Shown here piece by piece: positions 1 to 12,766 of a DNA stretch of 64,000 nt. A program made the position numbers and the translations under genes. The stretch comes from Trichosphaerium sp. ATCC 40318 (Eukaryota; Discosea; Flabellinia; Trichosidae). The notes beneath the pieces were generated by a model that was given only the letters and a program-made list of their open reading frames with translations, was not told where the DNA came from and searched no databases. Location of the stretch: contig JALMLS010000332.1 of NCBI GenBank assembly GCA_038496445.1, forward strand, positions 124,001 to 188,000, given 5' to 3'. Numbering within the stretch: the first letter of the stretch is position 1; each line of letters begins with the position of its first letter.

Positions 1-3000
1 AAGTATAAACCTGTAAAAGGCTCGCAAAGAAAGGAAGGGGTTTTTTTGAATCAAAAAACAAAAAAAATAGTTTAATACTCACGCTGGTTCTTTATCATAT
101 ATAGGAGCCTTGTTCGCTGTTGAAGGAAACCACATAGATTCCTGAATTTCAACAAGAACTAAGAAATGTAAGCACTTGAATAAACGCGAAACTAAAATGA
201 TAAAGTTGTAAACAAAAAAGCATACCATATTTATATTGCCACTGGACTATTGACTTATCTCGTGACCCTGTTAATACACACCCTCTTCCACAATCTAAAA
301 TACATCTACAATCGTCCTCGTGGACTTTAATTTGCTTCAAGCAATCAAAGGTCTAAACAAAGGGTAATAAGCAAACACAACCGACATTGAACAAAAAACT
401 TATAATTTTTAAACGTACTCTAGGGCTATATATGCGCACTGTACCGTGTCGTGATCCTGCCCATACGTACGATACACCAAACATAATTAAGGACAGGGTT
501 AAAACCCTGTCATCTGTTTTAATTTCGTGTACATACTCACGACGCTAAGAAAAAAATCAGAAAGTTTTGATAAGGAAACCAAAAAAAAAACACAGTACCC
601 AACGATCCCAAATTACAATTTTATGATTGCCACAAATCCACACGTGATTTCCAACTAATAAAATAGAATTTACTAAACCAACATCACAACGCCATGATTT
701 AAGGCATTGTCCGCTTTCATACTCAATAACATGAATACCAGAGGCAGTACCAACCCAAACATGCCTATTTGAAAAAAAAAGTTAGACCTGGACTAAAAAC
801 CGCGTACATACCTTTGACCCTCCAATCCATTATCTATAAAATACATACAACCAATAGGATCAGATACAGTCAAAGTCCCAGCAGGTTGATTATCCTTCCA
901 AATATGAATGTGACCATTAACATCACCAGTCCATATTTCACCGGTGGATACCTCTTCAGGAACGAGCATCATTGCCTAAAAGCAAGCTATGTTAGAAATT
1001 TGGCTCTATCTATAGTTCTCTTATTTAAACAAACCTTAACTATACTTCTATGTTTTTGAAAACGTGTTATAAGCTCACAAGTCTACAAACGAAGTCAGAA
1101 CCAAACAATGTCAAAAAAAAAAACCAAAAAAAAATTAGTTGATATTATACCATGGAGTCCCACACTGATACTGTAAAGTCCTCGGATGCAGCCCACACAA
1201 GACTACCGTTTGTTTCAATCATATATATTTGCTTATCATGAGCAACAACATTTTTGACTGGTGCATCGGGGTCAATACCAATAGGTGTTTTTGCAGTTGA
1301 TCGTAGTTTATAAATAAAAATACTTCCTCGTGATGAACCACACCATACTTTATCACGGACCTTTGTCATACATATAATACCCTGATTACCATCAGGTGAT
1401 GTATGTCTAGAGTCCATAACCAAACGATCGACTTCTAAGTCTAAGACACGATCGAGATTTTCGGCATACTCCGCAGGAGCCTAAAACGCAATCAGAAGTT
1501 TTTCATTTTCCAAAAATAATTTGTCCTGGATACAGATTTCCACGTGCGAGCTTTGAAATATAAAGAACGCAATGATGACGTATTTTTCATTGTAATAAAA
1601 AATAACTAATGATGTTTTAAAGATTTTTACCTTCTCTTCAATTAATTGCTTTTCAAGTTTGTTTTTTATCAATTTTATATTTTTCTGAATAAGTTCAAGT
1701 CCTTTCTCATAATCCTCATGGGTTATCTTTAACATATCAGTCGATATTTCTTTTGTAGGCGGACGCTTTGCCTAAGACATTAACAGTGAGATTATATAAC
1801 CTAGTAACGGTAGTTTAAACATACACCAATCTGACCCAAAAAATGTCCAATCTTTTTACGATAATTTGTAATTAACGGTCCAAAAGGCTTCATGTAAACT
1901 TCACCTTCCTTATGAGACATATTCGCTATAGATTGTACAATTTTTGATGCAAGAATAAGACCACGACGTGCACGTGGTGTAATACCTAATACCAACATAA
2001 ATGCTTTAAAACAGCCAATAGATTTCTTTTGTTTTTACCTGTACTAACTACTTTTAAATTATCAGGTGCAACCATGCCAGGACACAAGTAACGTAAAAAG
2101 AAGAACCCACCAACAACTGTATATTTACTCTCAGGAAACCTATCTTCAACAACAGTCTGTAAATACTGTGCAATCCCACGCAAATGCCTAAACATTTTCA
2201 ATTAAACAAATTTCAAAGTGAAGAAAAAAAAAAAACATTGTTTCTTTGTTCACCAGTCAACACATTGATGTTACGTTTCAGAGTATTCAAATTACGTACG
2301 ATGGGATCTTATCAGCAGAATTAAGCACACTTCTCATGAATCTATTGACCATTTGGGTCAAATTCGTTATATTTGCTTGAAGATTGTCATTTCCGTTTTC
2401 GAACTTAGATGAATCTACTTCATATGATAAACCGCTCATACATGCCTCTCGTACAAGAGGTGATAGTATGTATACTAAATACGACCTCCCAACAATTTTG
2501 GTATAAGCAGAAATAAATCGCGTTGCAAAGCTGTTATTTCGGAATAGAGTGCCCGCAGAAGCTGCATTCAAGTGTTAATACATGCACGTAGTATAATTGT
2601 ACAGTTATGAGTACTATGAGTCGGTTTGATAAAGGTGTAGCGTAAAAAGAAAAGATTTTTTGAGTACATAAATAATAAAGCTCTTTGCGGACACGTGCTT
2701 ACTTTGAGACGCGATTTCATCATCAATTGCGATATGAATGACTCTGGACATATCGTTTCTGTAGTAACTAATGTTTGCAAGAGCGCTGGCACATTTAGTC
2801 GCTTCGATAACCCCAGCGACGCGGCCTAGTGTCATTACATAGCATAGGTCGCCGTAGAAGAGCGCCTAATGCATAATCAAAAATAATAGTGTGAAGTGCG
2901 TTTAATATTGATTTTAAAACGTTTGGAAGTTTTCTGCAACATAGATTATAGACGCAAGCAACGAAATTAAGTATTTTGAGTCAACACAAAATGATCGTAA

Positions 3001-3057
3001 CAGATTTTGAGAACGTACCTCTGCAAAGCTTTTACACGCGCTCAAATGCGCAGACAT
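1..3057 (-). CDS. RasGAP with C-terminal WD40/beta-propeller (3' end cut off)
   Basis: Likely accelerates GTP hydrolysis on a Ras-family GTPase, in the cytosol or at the membrane. The RasGAP domain starts almost at the N-terminus: a 13-residue first exon (MSAHLSACKSFAE) splices to the exon ending near 2835. The arginine-finger region reads TLFRNNSFATRF (about 2545) and the hallmark second motif FFFLRYLCPGMVAP lies near 2085. A Lys/Glu-rich coiled coil follows (1481-1735). Exons from 1423 to 78 then encode repeated propeller blades (VWCGSSRGSIFIYK, EIWTGDVNGHIHIWK, VWAGSRHGTVRIY, LTGSRDKSIVQW). The gene leaves the window at base 1, so the C-terminus is unknown; more blades or a catalytic domain could follow. 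RasGAP is certain from both motifs. The RasGAP-propeller order is seen directly but not recognised as a named family. Confidence 0.88.
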
Positions 3058-3537
3058 TGAAAGATACTGTATGAACTGAAATTAGAGCACGACAGATCGT
3101 GCATTAAACGCTCTGCGAGCAAGAGTGTACAGGCAAGCCGTTGTTATAAATACTACTCACCGCAGCAGAATACCACACTTTGTTTTATGTTTGTGTACCG
3201 TATTTGACCAGACTTTTTCATTGTCTTCAAAACGCTTTAAGCATGGCATGTGTAACACATACACGATGCAAAGAAACGTCTACAAGGAAGCACGACACAA
3301 ACGTGCATTGACACTGTCAATACTCCTTCTTTCGTCAAGAAACAGCTCTAAGAGCGTTACTATGTTAATGTTTCTTTGCCGAGCGTTGAAAACACTGCAA
3401 ATTTTTCGAAAACTGTACAAAAGGACTAATTCCACTATCTTTATTATTTTTTGTTTTAGTACAACGGGTTTGGGGAGCAACAATGTCAAACTTGAAGTTT
3501 TTTTCGCCTCGAGAATTTGCAAGTTTCGTGTGTAGTA
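3058..3537. other. Intergenic region
   Basis: This lies between the start of the RasGAP gene and the stop of the SecG-like gene, both on the minus strand, so it should hold the RasGAP promoter and the SecG-like 3' UTR. Open frames on both strands here (for example 3125-3535 plus) show no domain, repeat or splice-supported continuation. I see no gene. Confidence 0.6.
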
Positions 3538-6500
3538 TTACATGGCGTTTTCTCGGTCTATAGGTCCGTCAGATACAGCCTTTGGTAACCTCTTCTTACG
3601 ACGAGAACGTGAGTGATGGTTTGAACGTTTTTCTGACTTAACAAGCATCCCTTTTGTTCAAAATTAGTCAAAGAAAGAAAAGGAAGTCAAAAAAAGTCAA
3701 ATCCACTCTACCTGTTTTTTTATGTTGTCTCTGCTTTTTACTAACAGTTAAATCATCCGCAATAGCTCCATTACCTTGCTTTTCTGCAGCAATCTTATTT
3801 CTATACCAAACACGTGTTAAATAGTACTGCTAGGTGATAAAAATCTCAAAAAAATAGTTTTACCTTTTGGTTGCAAGAAGCGCATAAAAAGGGTTCCTGT
3901 GAACACTCCTATTAAGAGATGCCAACCAAGAATCCAATTCGTATTTTGATGGCGCTTGTATTATATACTCTGTATGATGACCTTGTACAAGTGTACCTCC
4001 TAGAAGAGAAATGGTGAGCAGATCATGTCACAAAAAAAATTGTGAAAAAATCGAACCTGAAAATTTAGATGCTTTGATTTCAGTGTCATGAGGGTTAGAG
4101 AGAATAAAAACGTTTTTACGCTTGCTCTCTGTGTATTTCTTAACCTCTAAACTCTCAAGTGGTATTATACCACAAGGGTCAGGGTCTGTAGGATCCTTAA
4201 AATACAAGAGATTGAACCCAGATAGCACAAACCTAAAAAACAGTAAATTGACCGCTCTTTAACTACCTTCAAGTACCAGCGCTTCTTCCAAGTTTTAATA
4301 CGTCCTCCCTGTTTAGTAAGCCATCCCTACATATAAGTCAATATCATTAAAAACAGTCAACGGTCCATCCAGGACTAATGTAACAAAAAATAAAAGTCCA
4401 AAGTGCACTTACCTTTTTATCAGCGTTACTGACAATTTCGCTTTGATAATTAAGTTTAATCTCGTCCATAATGATACTATCGTAAATAGCTTCCAAAAAT
4501 TCTTGGTTAAAGTCACCTCCGGAGTTCACACCTACAAGAACACGTGAGTCATAAGTTAAATATTTTCTTCTCTTCGGTCGTCACTAAAAACTGAACCTGC
4601 TTACCTCTGTTGGTGTTAATAAATTGTTCCTTGGTCATTTTATCACGAGGTCGAATAGCGTCATTGTGAGCATCAGTGTTGAGCATAATTGTAGAAAAAG
4701 CTAAAGTGTAAACAGCGTCTTCATGTCTGAATAACTCCAACGCTAAGTTCTGGTTGTAGTATACTGTAGCAAATGTTTCCATAATTCTATCAATCTTCTG
4801 GGCTTCTCCAGGTAGTCTGAAAGTAAGCAAATAACGTCTCAAAGCAGTAACGAATTCAGTCTCTAAGACAAAAGCTGTTATTTCTTTGAAAACAAGAAAG
4901 TTTCAAGAAAATATTGATCGAAACTCCATGTGCTTACCTTTGAAGTCAAAATGTTTTACATAAGCTTGTAGTATTGATAGATTCTCTGCTTCTCCGAAAT
5001 AGTCTCCCAAAACAGCAGGTTTACATGACTTGCTATTTTGGAACAAAAACAAACCAAGAGAATCAGGATTTTTAACATCAACGAGTTCGGCGAGATGTAA
5101 CATTGCAAGGCCCTTTAGAATAGTTAGACTGGTGTAAGGGTATACCTTTATGTGTATGTATGTAAATTACCTGTTTTGGATCCTTATTAAATTCAGCAAG
5201 ACCTTTAGTAAGAGCCATCATATCCTCTTCAGTTTTAGATTTACCTTTCGCTTTTCTATCAAAATTGAGAGATCTTGCTCTTCTCTGTACTTTAGGTGGT
5301 ATAACAGAGTCCTTCTTATCATCAGGATGCTTTTCGGGAGAAGTTAATCTTACATCCGTTATAGCAGTCAAACGTCTGTTGTTTGTATTTGTAGGCAAGC
5401 AAGGAATCTGGAGCTAAAAATAATAAAAAAATTAGAACGAAGAAGAAGTAAGTTTCCTGAGATTTCTCGCTCCGACGTACAGATTCAGAGTCTAGCGAAC
5501 TCATACTAGCATCCATAACAGCACGGACACGTGTTCCTTTTGAATTAGTAGGTAATGAACGACCGTTACGTCTCTTTGAAGAACGTGAGTTCTGTTTCTT
5601 TCGTTTTCTTGAAGAGGAACGCAAATACGAGTCATGTGCGGACATGATAGACCTAACAATAAATTAGCAAGGTAACACAACACTCATCGCTTGTAATTAG
5701 TACGTACTTGAAAGCTGAGCGATCTAATTTAGAGAGTTGTGTAGCAATATTCTTTTTTTGAATATCTGCTCCAAATCTCGCCAATAGCTTGGCAACTCGA
5801 GGATGGCCTCGCTGCAAGGAGTAGTATAAAGGTGATTTACCATGCTTTGATCTAAGTGATTGTCAGATATCTATTGTGCTGTTTGGTACTTGCGACGTAC
5901 AGTGCATTCACATTGGCCTTGCGAGCAAGAAGTAGTTTGCAAGAACTTAAAGCGCCAACAGCAGCTGCCACATGAAGTGGTGTGAGTTCTCTGTCATCAA
6001 CTTCAGTCACTTTACTTCCTTGTTCTAAGAGGGACTTTATACAGCCAACATGGTCGTTGTAGCAAGCGTTGAATAATGGTGTGCCGCCTAAAGAGCAACA
6101 TGTAAACAAAGAGCTTTGAAGAAAAAAAACTATCAAAAAACCAAAAACAATGATGTCAATGATGCTAAACTGAAACGTGCCTTGAAGATCTCTAGTGAGC
6201 AGGCTTGCGCCAGCTTCAATAAGCACGTGTATACAGTCCACATGACCATTGAATGCAGCCTAGATAAGATGAGTTACTATGATAACTAAGTCAATACCTA
6301 ATGTCTAAAGGTGCCTTGTGTAAAGGTGATGCACCGCCTTCCTCATCACAAAGGTTGACGTCTGCGCCTGCTTTTATGAGTAACTCTGCTACCTTCTTTG
6401 ATCCTGTGAAAACAGCCTGAACATAAACTTATCAGTAAAAAGATAACAAATAATCACGTGGTGAACGTACTTTATGTATAGGTGTAGCACCTTCTTTATC

Positions 6501-7895
6501 TGTTGCGTTAACGTTTGCTTGTTTTTTCAACAAGAATCTTACACATCGATACTGGTCATTATAAGCTGCCAAATGAAGTGGCGTAGCATCCGTATGGTCT
6601 TTACAATGAATATCAACCTATCAGAATACATAAGTACTTCTGTTGTTCCGCGGAAAGGGGAAGAGTAATTTACAATACCAAAGCATAAAAAAGTGAGTAC
6701 GTGCCTTTTTGTGTACTAATACTCGTGCGCACTCAGTATGCCCATTATAAGCAGCTTTGTGTAAAGGCTTTTCTCCTGCGGTATCAGATGCCATCAACTT
6801 TGCTCCTCTTGAGAAAGTCATCACATTTTAGAAAAACGAACAGGAAAAACTAAAAAACCGATTTGTAATCAAGAAAAATACCGTACCTATTCGCTAGCAA
6901 AGAAACAATATCAGGATGACCATTAAAGCAAGCTTGATGAAGTGGTGTCATATTATCTTCATCTTTTACATTTATATCGGCTTTATTAGCCAAAAGAACC
7001 TCACAGCATCTCACGTGACCTAAAGTTTCAAAATTACTAAATCGCAGCGATAATTAACTAAAAATCAAAAAATCTTGAAGAAATTACGTACCACCATAAC
7101 TTGCGTAGTGTAACGCTGTGTTCCCTTCAAAGTCTCCAATATTAACCTTTGCATGGTACCGTATAAGAATCTCTATACTTTCAACATCTCCTTTGAAAGC
7201 TGAATGATGAAGAGCGGTCTGAAAACAATATACAAATTAGTGTGATGGTAAAAAATACAAATAACATAATTTGTCACGTGATCAAACAAAATAACGCAAA
7301 AACAGGCAATAAACAACTTATACTGCGAAAAGAGCTTGAAAAGAGCGTTAAAAAAAATTATTGATGAAACAAAAAAAATTCTCGACTGACAATCGTTTCT
7401 CACCTGTCCTTCTTTATCTGCTGCCTGTGTATTTGCATCGTATATGAGGAGTTTCTCCACTACACTAGAAAAGCAGTTCTCCGCCGCATAGTGTAGAGGC
7501 GTACAAGAATCAGTATCCGGCACATTTGGATTTGCGTTTGCTCGTAACAGCTGAGAAACAATCTCAAGGTTACCTCGGAGGGAGGCTTTGTGTAATGCAG
7601 TACTTTCTTCACAGTCTCGCATGTCGACTTTGGCACCATGTTTTAATAGTAAACGGACTATGCGCACGTGATTTTGGTAGCTAGCGTTCTGTAAAGGTGT
7701 CGCGCCCAACTTGTCTGTACAATTAACGTCTGCGCCTTTCGAAAGCAATAATCTGACACAATTATATGCCCCTGAGTATGCTGCACAATGTAGGGCAGTT
7801 CTGGAGCTATCATCACTGTCATTAGGATCAATGGTGCGCAATAATTCTTCCAAGTGCTCTGCGTTCTTGGATAACGCAGCTTCTTGTAAGGACAT
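3538..7895 (-). CDS. secG: Ankyrin-repeat / Sec7 / PH protein (SecG-like ARF guanine nucleotide exchange factor)
   Basis: Likely activates ARF GTPases at membranes bound by its PH domain. Exons 1-9 (7895 to about 5705) encode about 11-13 ankyrin repeats (such as TALHCAAYSGAYNCVRLLLS). A 55-nt GTACGT intron near 5655-5705 joins the last repeat in frame to a basic Ser/Arg linker (5645-5078). A Sec7 domain follows, with YFGEAENLSILQAYVKHFDF, the catalytic loop FRLPGEAQKIDRIMETFA (the glutamic finger is the E of PGE) and LNTDAHNDAIRP. A PH domain (GWLTKQGGRIKTWKKRW, then LDSWLASLN) and a basic tail (RSRRKKRLPK) end the protein. The order ankyrin-Sec7-PH is that of Dictyostelium SecG. Without the intron join this would look like two genes, but the spliced frame stays open. 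Confidence 0.88.
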
Positions 7896-8655
7896 GATGC
7901 TTCACCCAAAGAATACCATAAATTGAAAAATCAACGTAAAACGAAATGTACACCATTATATTCTATAATACCTACTGTTAGTGTGAGGCGTAAAAAACCT
8001 AATTAAGCCTGAAGGGTGGTAGTGACATGAGAAATGAGGCGTCAAACGCTATTAATTATTTTTTGTTTTGTGGTTTCATTGTACTGGCTGTTGTTTTGGC
8101 CAACTGCGCTTTGGTGACGTAATGTTGCGCGCAGACTGTTCGTAGGTCGTGATTCATTTTCTATTGCACGCTAGGAAGCGAAATAAACTTACGTAAGCAA
8201 CTGTTGTTGCGCTGTTAAGATAAACAGAAAATTATGGAAACGAGAACTGTTTCCGCAAATTACGTTAATAAGAGATTCATTCAACCATAAATTCCGTGTG
8301 ACAGCATAATTATATAAATTGTAATGCGATATAAGCGCGATTTGATTATTCAGAAGCAAAATAACCAATGTCCCTTCTACGTAACGTACTAGGTACTACT
8401 AACGCGCACAGATGCATTACTGAATCATTTTTTTGTAAAACCATGAGAATAACCCTTGTTCAACGCACTACACTATGCTCAAACATGATAATTTTGGCCG
8501 GAAGACGCAAAGTAACAGTTTTACGAAGCTAGAAAAGTTGGGAAAGTTTCTGTTATCCGAGCTTTTTTGGTGGAGTTTGCCAAAATTTAACCGATTTTCT
8601 GTTGGATTTTCATTATTTACAGTTTGGTTTAACGAAGCAACATCTCTCGTTTATT
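7896..8655. promoter_or_regulatory. Divergent intergenic region
   Basis: A 760-base region between the starts of the minus-strand SecG-like gene and the plus-strand gene at 8656, so both promoters must lie here. An open frame at 8475-8705 overlaps the end of it but lacks coding character. No clear TATA box or repeated operator was identified. Confidence 0.5.
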
Positions 8656-10229
8656 ATGACTACAACACAGAGTTCTATCAACAATTTCCTTCCACCTTCA
8701 ACTGACAATAGTTGCATGTTGGCTCTTTGCGAACAAACCTCGCTTGCAACCGAAAAATATTGCCACTCGCGTAGTACAGGGTCTTGCTATGGGGATAGAC
8801 TCCCTTGGAGCCCAAATACACATGTGGTGGTGCGCAATGCGACTTTTTTTTTTGCAAACTTAAGAGGATGACTTAAATGTTGGTTGTCGTTTCAGTTTGC
8901 AAATGATATCTGTTAGGTTAAAAACCAGCCCTTCTCGATCGTTGTAGGAGTGACACCGGCGAACACGTTCTTTACGTTTAAGACAGTAAGGCTTGAGGCC
9001 TGTCTGTGCTATGACGTGCAACACAAAAGTGGTCACGTGACGGAAACTGAATTGAAAGAAGTTCATTACGTCAAGCAAAAGCCCGTCGTCTACACAGCTA
9101 TAGTATCGAACAAGGGAACAAAAATCACTCTTGATCTCAAGATAAAGGTAGTGTGGCGTGCACGCTTACTTTTTTATCACACGTGTGATCGAACAAAAGC
9201 TTTTGTTTTCTTTTCTTTTTCTCATTTTTTTCGGCTTTTTTTTTTTGGAAGATAGAATGTTGTTTCTTGTTGCTATGGAACAACTTCTAACATTTCTCTT
9301 CTTAAGGTGTTAACGTCTCAACACGAAGACACTTTATTCCGCGTACGCCTTAGAGCACTAGATCCGGCGTCAAACACTTTGGTTCATCCTGGCGCTGAAA
9401 TCTTTTCAAGCCAGATACGAGTGATAAGTAAACCAGATCAAATTCACAAAAAAAAAACGCAAAAAAAGCGAAAGTCTCCTCATCAACGTTTAATTGAGAT
9501 CATGACTAACGTCGTTGAGACTCAAAAAAAGCAAGGCGAAGCTATTGAGGCTCTATCAAAGAAGTTGGACAGCTTAGACTATCATTCTTCTAATTATGCG
9601 CAAACACCTCTTCCTTTGCCTGATCAGCAAAGACCTTTGAGCCCTCTGAGGCCATTGAGTCCAATACGTGGATACAATCAACCTCCTACGTACGAACATC
9701 ACAGACCTCTTAGCCCTTTGAGACCTATGAGTCCTGCACGTGGTTACAATCCTTCTCCACTTCGTGATTCTGCAGAATTAGTGTTTGGATTCAACACTTT
9801 TGGTAATGCTTCTCCAATACGGCGTCCGGTTCGTGTTTTTTGATTTGTTTGTTTTTTTTCGTTTCACCTAGTGCATTGTGTAACGTGTAGTGTAGTACTC
9901 TCCAGTTCGTGCAGCTGATTCGACAAATAACGATGTTGAGCTAGAAAATGCTTTTTCTCACTTCGTTAATACGTATCTATGCACAGAAGAGTCTGAGCGT
10001 CCGTTTAAACTTAGAAAGGTTATTCATGACACGGAAGGCATGTATTTTTCGTTATTTTGTTGTTTGTTAACATCTAGAAGGTAAATCTAAAGGTGTCGTG
10101 GCGTCTGTAGTTAAAGCAGTTCAAAAGGAGATGTCTGGCTTTAACGGTCATAAAGCTACTTGCGATTGTGCAGATTGCCCTCATAAGCGTGAATTGGAGG
10201 CTATAATAGATTCGTACATGGAAAAATAA
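8656..10229 (+). CDS. Putative beta-sandwich (Rel/p53-like?) protein with S/P repeats
   Basis: Five exons. Exon 1 (8656-8829) ends in HVV and splices in phase 0 to 8917. The middle is an alternating hydrophobic beta-rich segment (NQPFSIVVGVTP, FRVRLRALDP) followed by IRVISKPDQIHKKK and a very basic KKRKS stretch. This is reminiscent of immunoglobulin-fold transcription factors, where a basic tail follows the sandwich. Next come a short coiled coil (QKKQGEAIEALSKKLDSLD), duplicated blocks RPLSPLRPLSP and RPLSPLRPMSP, and a cysteine-bearing C-terminus (CDCADCPHKRE). The last intron (10038-10080) uses a GC donor. The start is the first ATG before a continuous frame. The DNA-binding idea is an inference from fold-like pattern only, and no family motif was positively matched. 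Confidence 0.6.
10038..10080 (+). other. GC-AG intron
   Basis: The frame is maintained only if the exon ends ...GAAG and the intron starts GCATGT and ends AGAAG. The nearby GT at 10018 gives a premature stop with either acceptor. Confidence 0.55.
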
Positions 10230-10438
10230 GAGTCAAAAAGGTTTGAGGAAGCTACAATGTAAAAAAGAGAAATAGTAGTTGGTGTATTGTAAATAAAAGA
10301 GCGTTTGTAATGTTTTTGTAGAGTTGTTTTTGTAAATCGGTTAAGTGATGAGCAAATTAGTCAAGACCGTCCAGCGACCACATTGCGTGACCATCAATAA
10401 CACAAGCCAACCCTGTATGGAAATATAGAGAAAGAGAA

Positions 10439-12521
10439 ATGTCAAACAGTTTTTTATTGCTTGCCATTGCACTGTTGTTTTATGTTCCGACAAGCTGTTG
10501 GAGGGTTAGTAATGGAGAAGTACAAGTTGATGTACTTTTACACCAAAAGCGCCCAGTAACTCATAAACACGCGAAATTGAGTCTAAAACAGGCGTACAAG
10601 AGCCTTAATAACCCTCATTTAATTACTGTAGAAAACTGTACGCTAACCGCACAATACGCTTCCAGTCGTCATTAACAGCCTAAATAGTACCGGACATACA
10701 ATCAAAATGGATGTTCGATTCGGTTACGCCTGCTCCTCGCCAAACACGTACATATTAACGGGTGGTGTTTTGTGTAGCTCCAGTAAATGCACTCAAGCCT
10801 CCAGAGTCCCTCAAATCCTTGACTTGTCAAATAACATGGTACGCTTCAGTTTTTCCGTGAGCAACTCTAAAACTCTAAATTACGCTTATTTTCGTAGCCG
10901 TAATCTCTAGAAACCTTTTTGAGTGAAAACCAAGTGGATTTAAGTGTGTAATTAACGAATTTTGTTTTTACTTTAGGAATCAAACCCTCTCATTAATAGC
11001 TCCTATCTACTCCCTCCTATGTATGGACACTCAAGTATTGTTTTGCGGAACGAGATATGGATATTCCCTGGTTTAATTGATGACTCTGAGAGCTCATATA
11101 CAAAGGTTCTTCGGGTAGACTTAACAACTGGATTTCAAGTTTGGCATGACATTCCATTTTCAGGTTCGTATGGCATATCGTTATTTCCTTACTCATGTCA
11201 GAGCGTACATAGGTCGATTTGGAATGACTGTAGTCCATCATCCCTCTAAAGAGAATCATTTAATTATCGCTGGTGGATTACCATTAGACACTGAAAATTC
11301 CTTCAAATATGAGTTGTTAGAGTTTGATACTACAACTAATAACGTCAATACTTATGATAGTCGGCAACCTTCGAATGTTCTATACCCTCGTGTTTATATA
11401 ACAGATAGCGTTGTGAGTATAATGGGTGAGTACACAATCGACAGTGTGGATGGAGAAAATAGCATAATATCTACAACTGAAGAATTAGTTGATATCCAAA
11501 CTTCCCTTGTACGTTGATTATTGTATTTATTAATTGCTTACGTATATACACTAGCAATCATCGATTAGTGTTATAAAAAGGAAATTATTAGATGATCCTC
11601 ATTCACATGCTAACTGTAGCACAGCAACAAACTGTTGGAGCTGTACAAACATAGATAAAAGTTGTGTTTGGTGTTTATCTGAAGGAAAATGTACAACAAG
11701 ATCTGACTGTGTATGGACGCCTTATACAGATTGTTGCGTGACTATAAATTCGTGTAAAGATTGTACTGAGCGTGATGGGTGTGGGTATTGCTCTACTGAT
11801 AATTTTGTCGGGTGTCTAGCTGGAAATTCGCAAGGAACAAACGCGACGGTACTTTTTTTTTTGAAAGAATTTTTTCTTTCAGAAACACTTGACTTCTCTC
11901 TTTGTTGATTATTTCGTTTATACTATTTTAGTGGATTAAATGTTCATCTTGGTTATTTCACGAAGATCTAGAATCTGGTGATATATGTCCTAAAGGACCT
12001 GATGATAATTTTTCAGAATCTTTTTTGATTGGTGTTGTTTTATCTGTTGGCTTGTTTTTTGTTGTTCTAAGTATAACTCTGCTTGTTGCATTTATATATT
12101 ACTCCTTCAAAAAACAGAACGCACGTGATATGTTGATCAAGGTATGACGACAAAACAATCACAAAAGCCAAACTATTTCCCAAATTTTAAGGTTTTTTTC
12201 AACTCTTTTTAACTCTTTTCTCCATTTCATAAAACCACCACGTGGTCATTATTACAATTTTATGTTCTGCTCTAGAAACAGTTGCATAAAAATATCAAAT
12301 CTTTTTTGCTGTGGCTTAGTATACTTGAACAATTTGAACTCATTAGATTTTTTGTTTAGAGAAAACGAGAATTGCATGAAACAACATACTCACCTCATAG
12401 TGATGAGAATGGTGATACCCAAGGAGTAACAGGGACTAATGTACAGGTTACACAGAAAGGAGGGTACACAACTTTAGCACCACTCATTCGTAGAGGGCGA
12501 AAATCAACTATCATAAAATAA
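10439..12521 (+). CDS. Kelch-like / PSI-domain single-pass membrane protein
   Basis: Likely a cell-surface protein. The N-terminus is a signal peptide (LLLAIALLFYVPTSC). Kelch-like segments follow (YILTGGVLC; MYGHSSIVLRNEIWIFPG; HLIIAGGLPLDTE). A cysteine-rich PSI/plexin-type module spans about 11600-11850 (NCWSCTNIDKSCVWC, then CKDCTERDGCGYC). One transmembrane helix (SFLIGVVLSVGLFFVVLSITLL, here split for length: SFLIGVVLSVGLFF and VVLSITLL) precedes a short basic cytoplasmic tail ending in GRRGRK-like residues and IIK. The layout resembles attractin/MEGF8-type kelch-PSI receptors but is much smaller. Intron 1 appears to be only 28 nt (10638-10665). The receptor-like role is inference; the topology is well supported. 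Confidence 0.78.
10638..10665 (+). other. Candidate 28-nt mini-intron
   Basis: GTACGC donor, CTAAC branch-like element and CCAG acceptor. Splicing restores the frame (phase 1) between the signal-peptide exon and the first kelch exon, and avoids the TAA inside. A longer intron with an earlier donor cannot be ruled out. Confidence 0.45.
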
Positions 12522-12766
12522 GTGTAAAATAAACAGAAAATTCCGAGTTTGCCAGTGCTTTTCTGATACGGATACCGGTATCTACTTGCAACTGACGCTT
12601 TTCTTATCTTGCATTCTTGTCTTAGTGGATGTGGCAGTTTTTTTAAGGGACTGTCTACTATGCGTGCAGTGTATTCATAGAATTACCGTGAACGCTTTTT
12701 TCGGAGAATTTCTGCTGTGTTTCGTTCGGCAAGAAAAAAAACCATAAATTACGTTGTTAGTACAAC

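Noticed and set aside
3125-3535. 136-codon plus-strand frame
   Set aside because: It lies in the gap between two minus-strand genes, has no domain, no plausible start context and random-looking composition with many Cys/Ser/Phe.
5322-5645. Separate Sec7-PH gene starting at 5645
   Set aside because: The ATG at 5645 is preceded by a 55-nt intron whose removal joins the ankyrin exons to it in frame, so one SecG-like gene is more likely.
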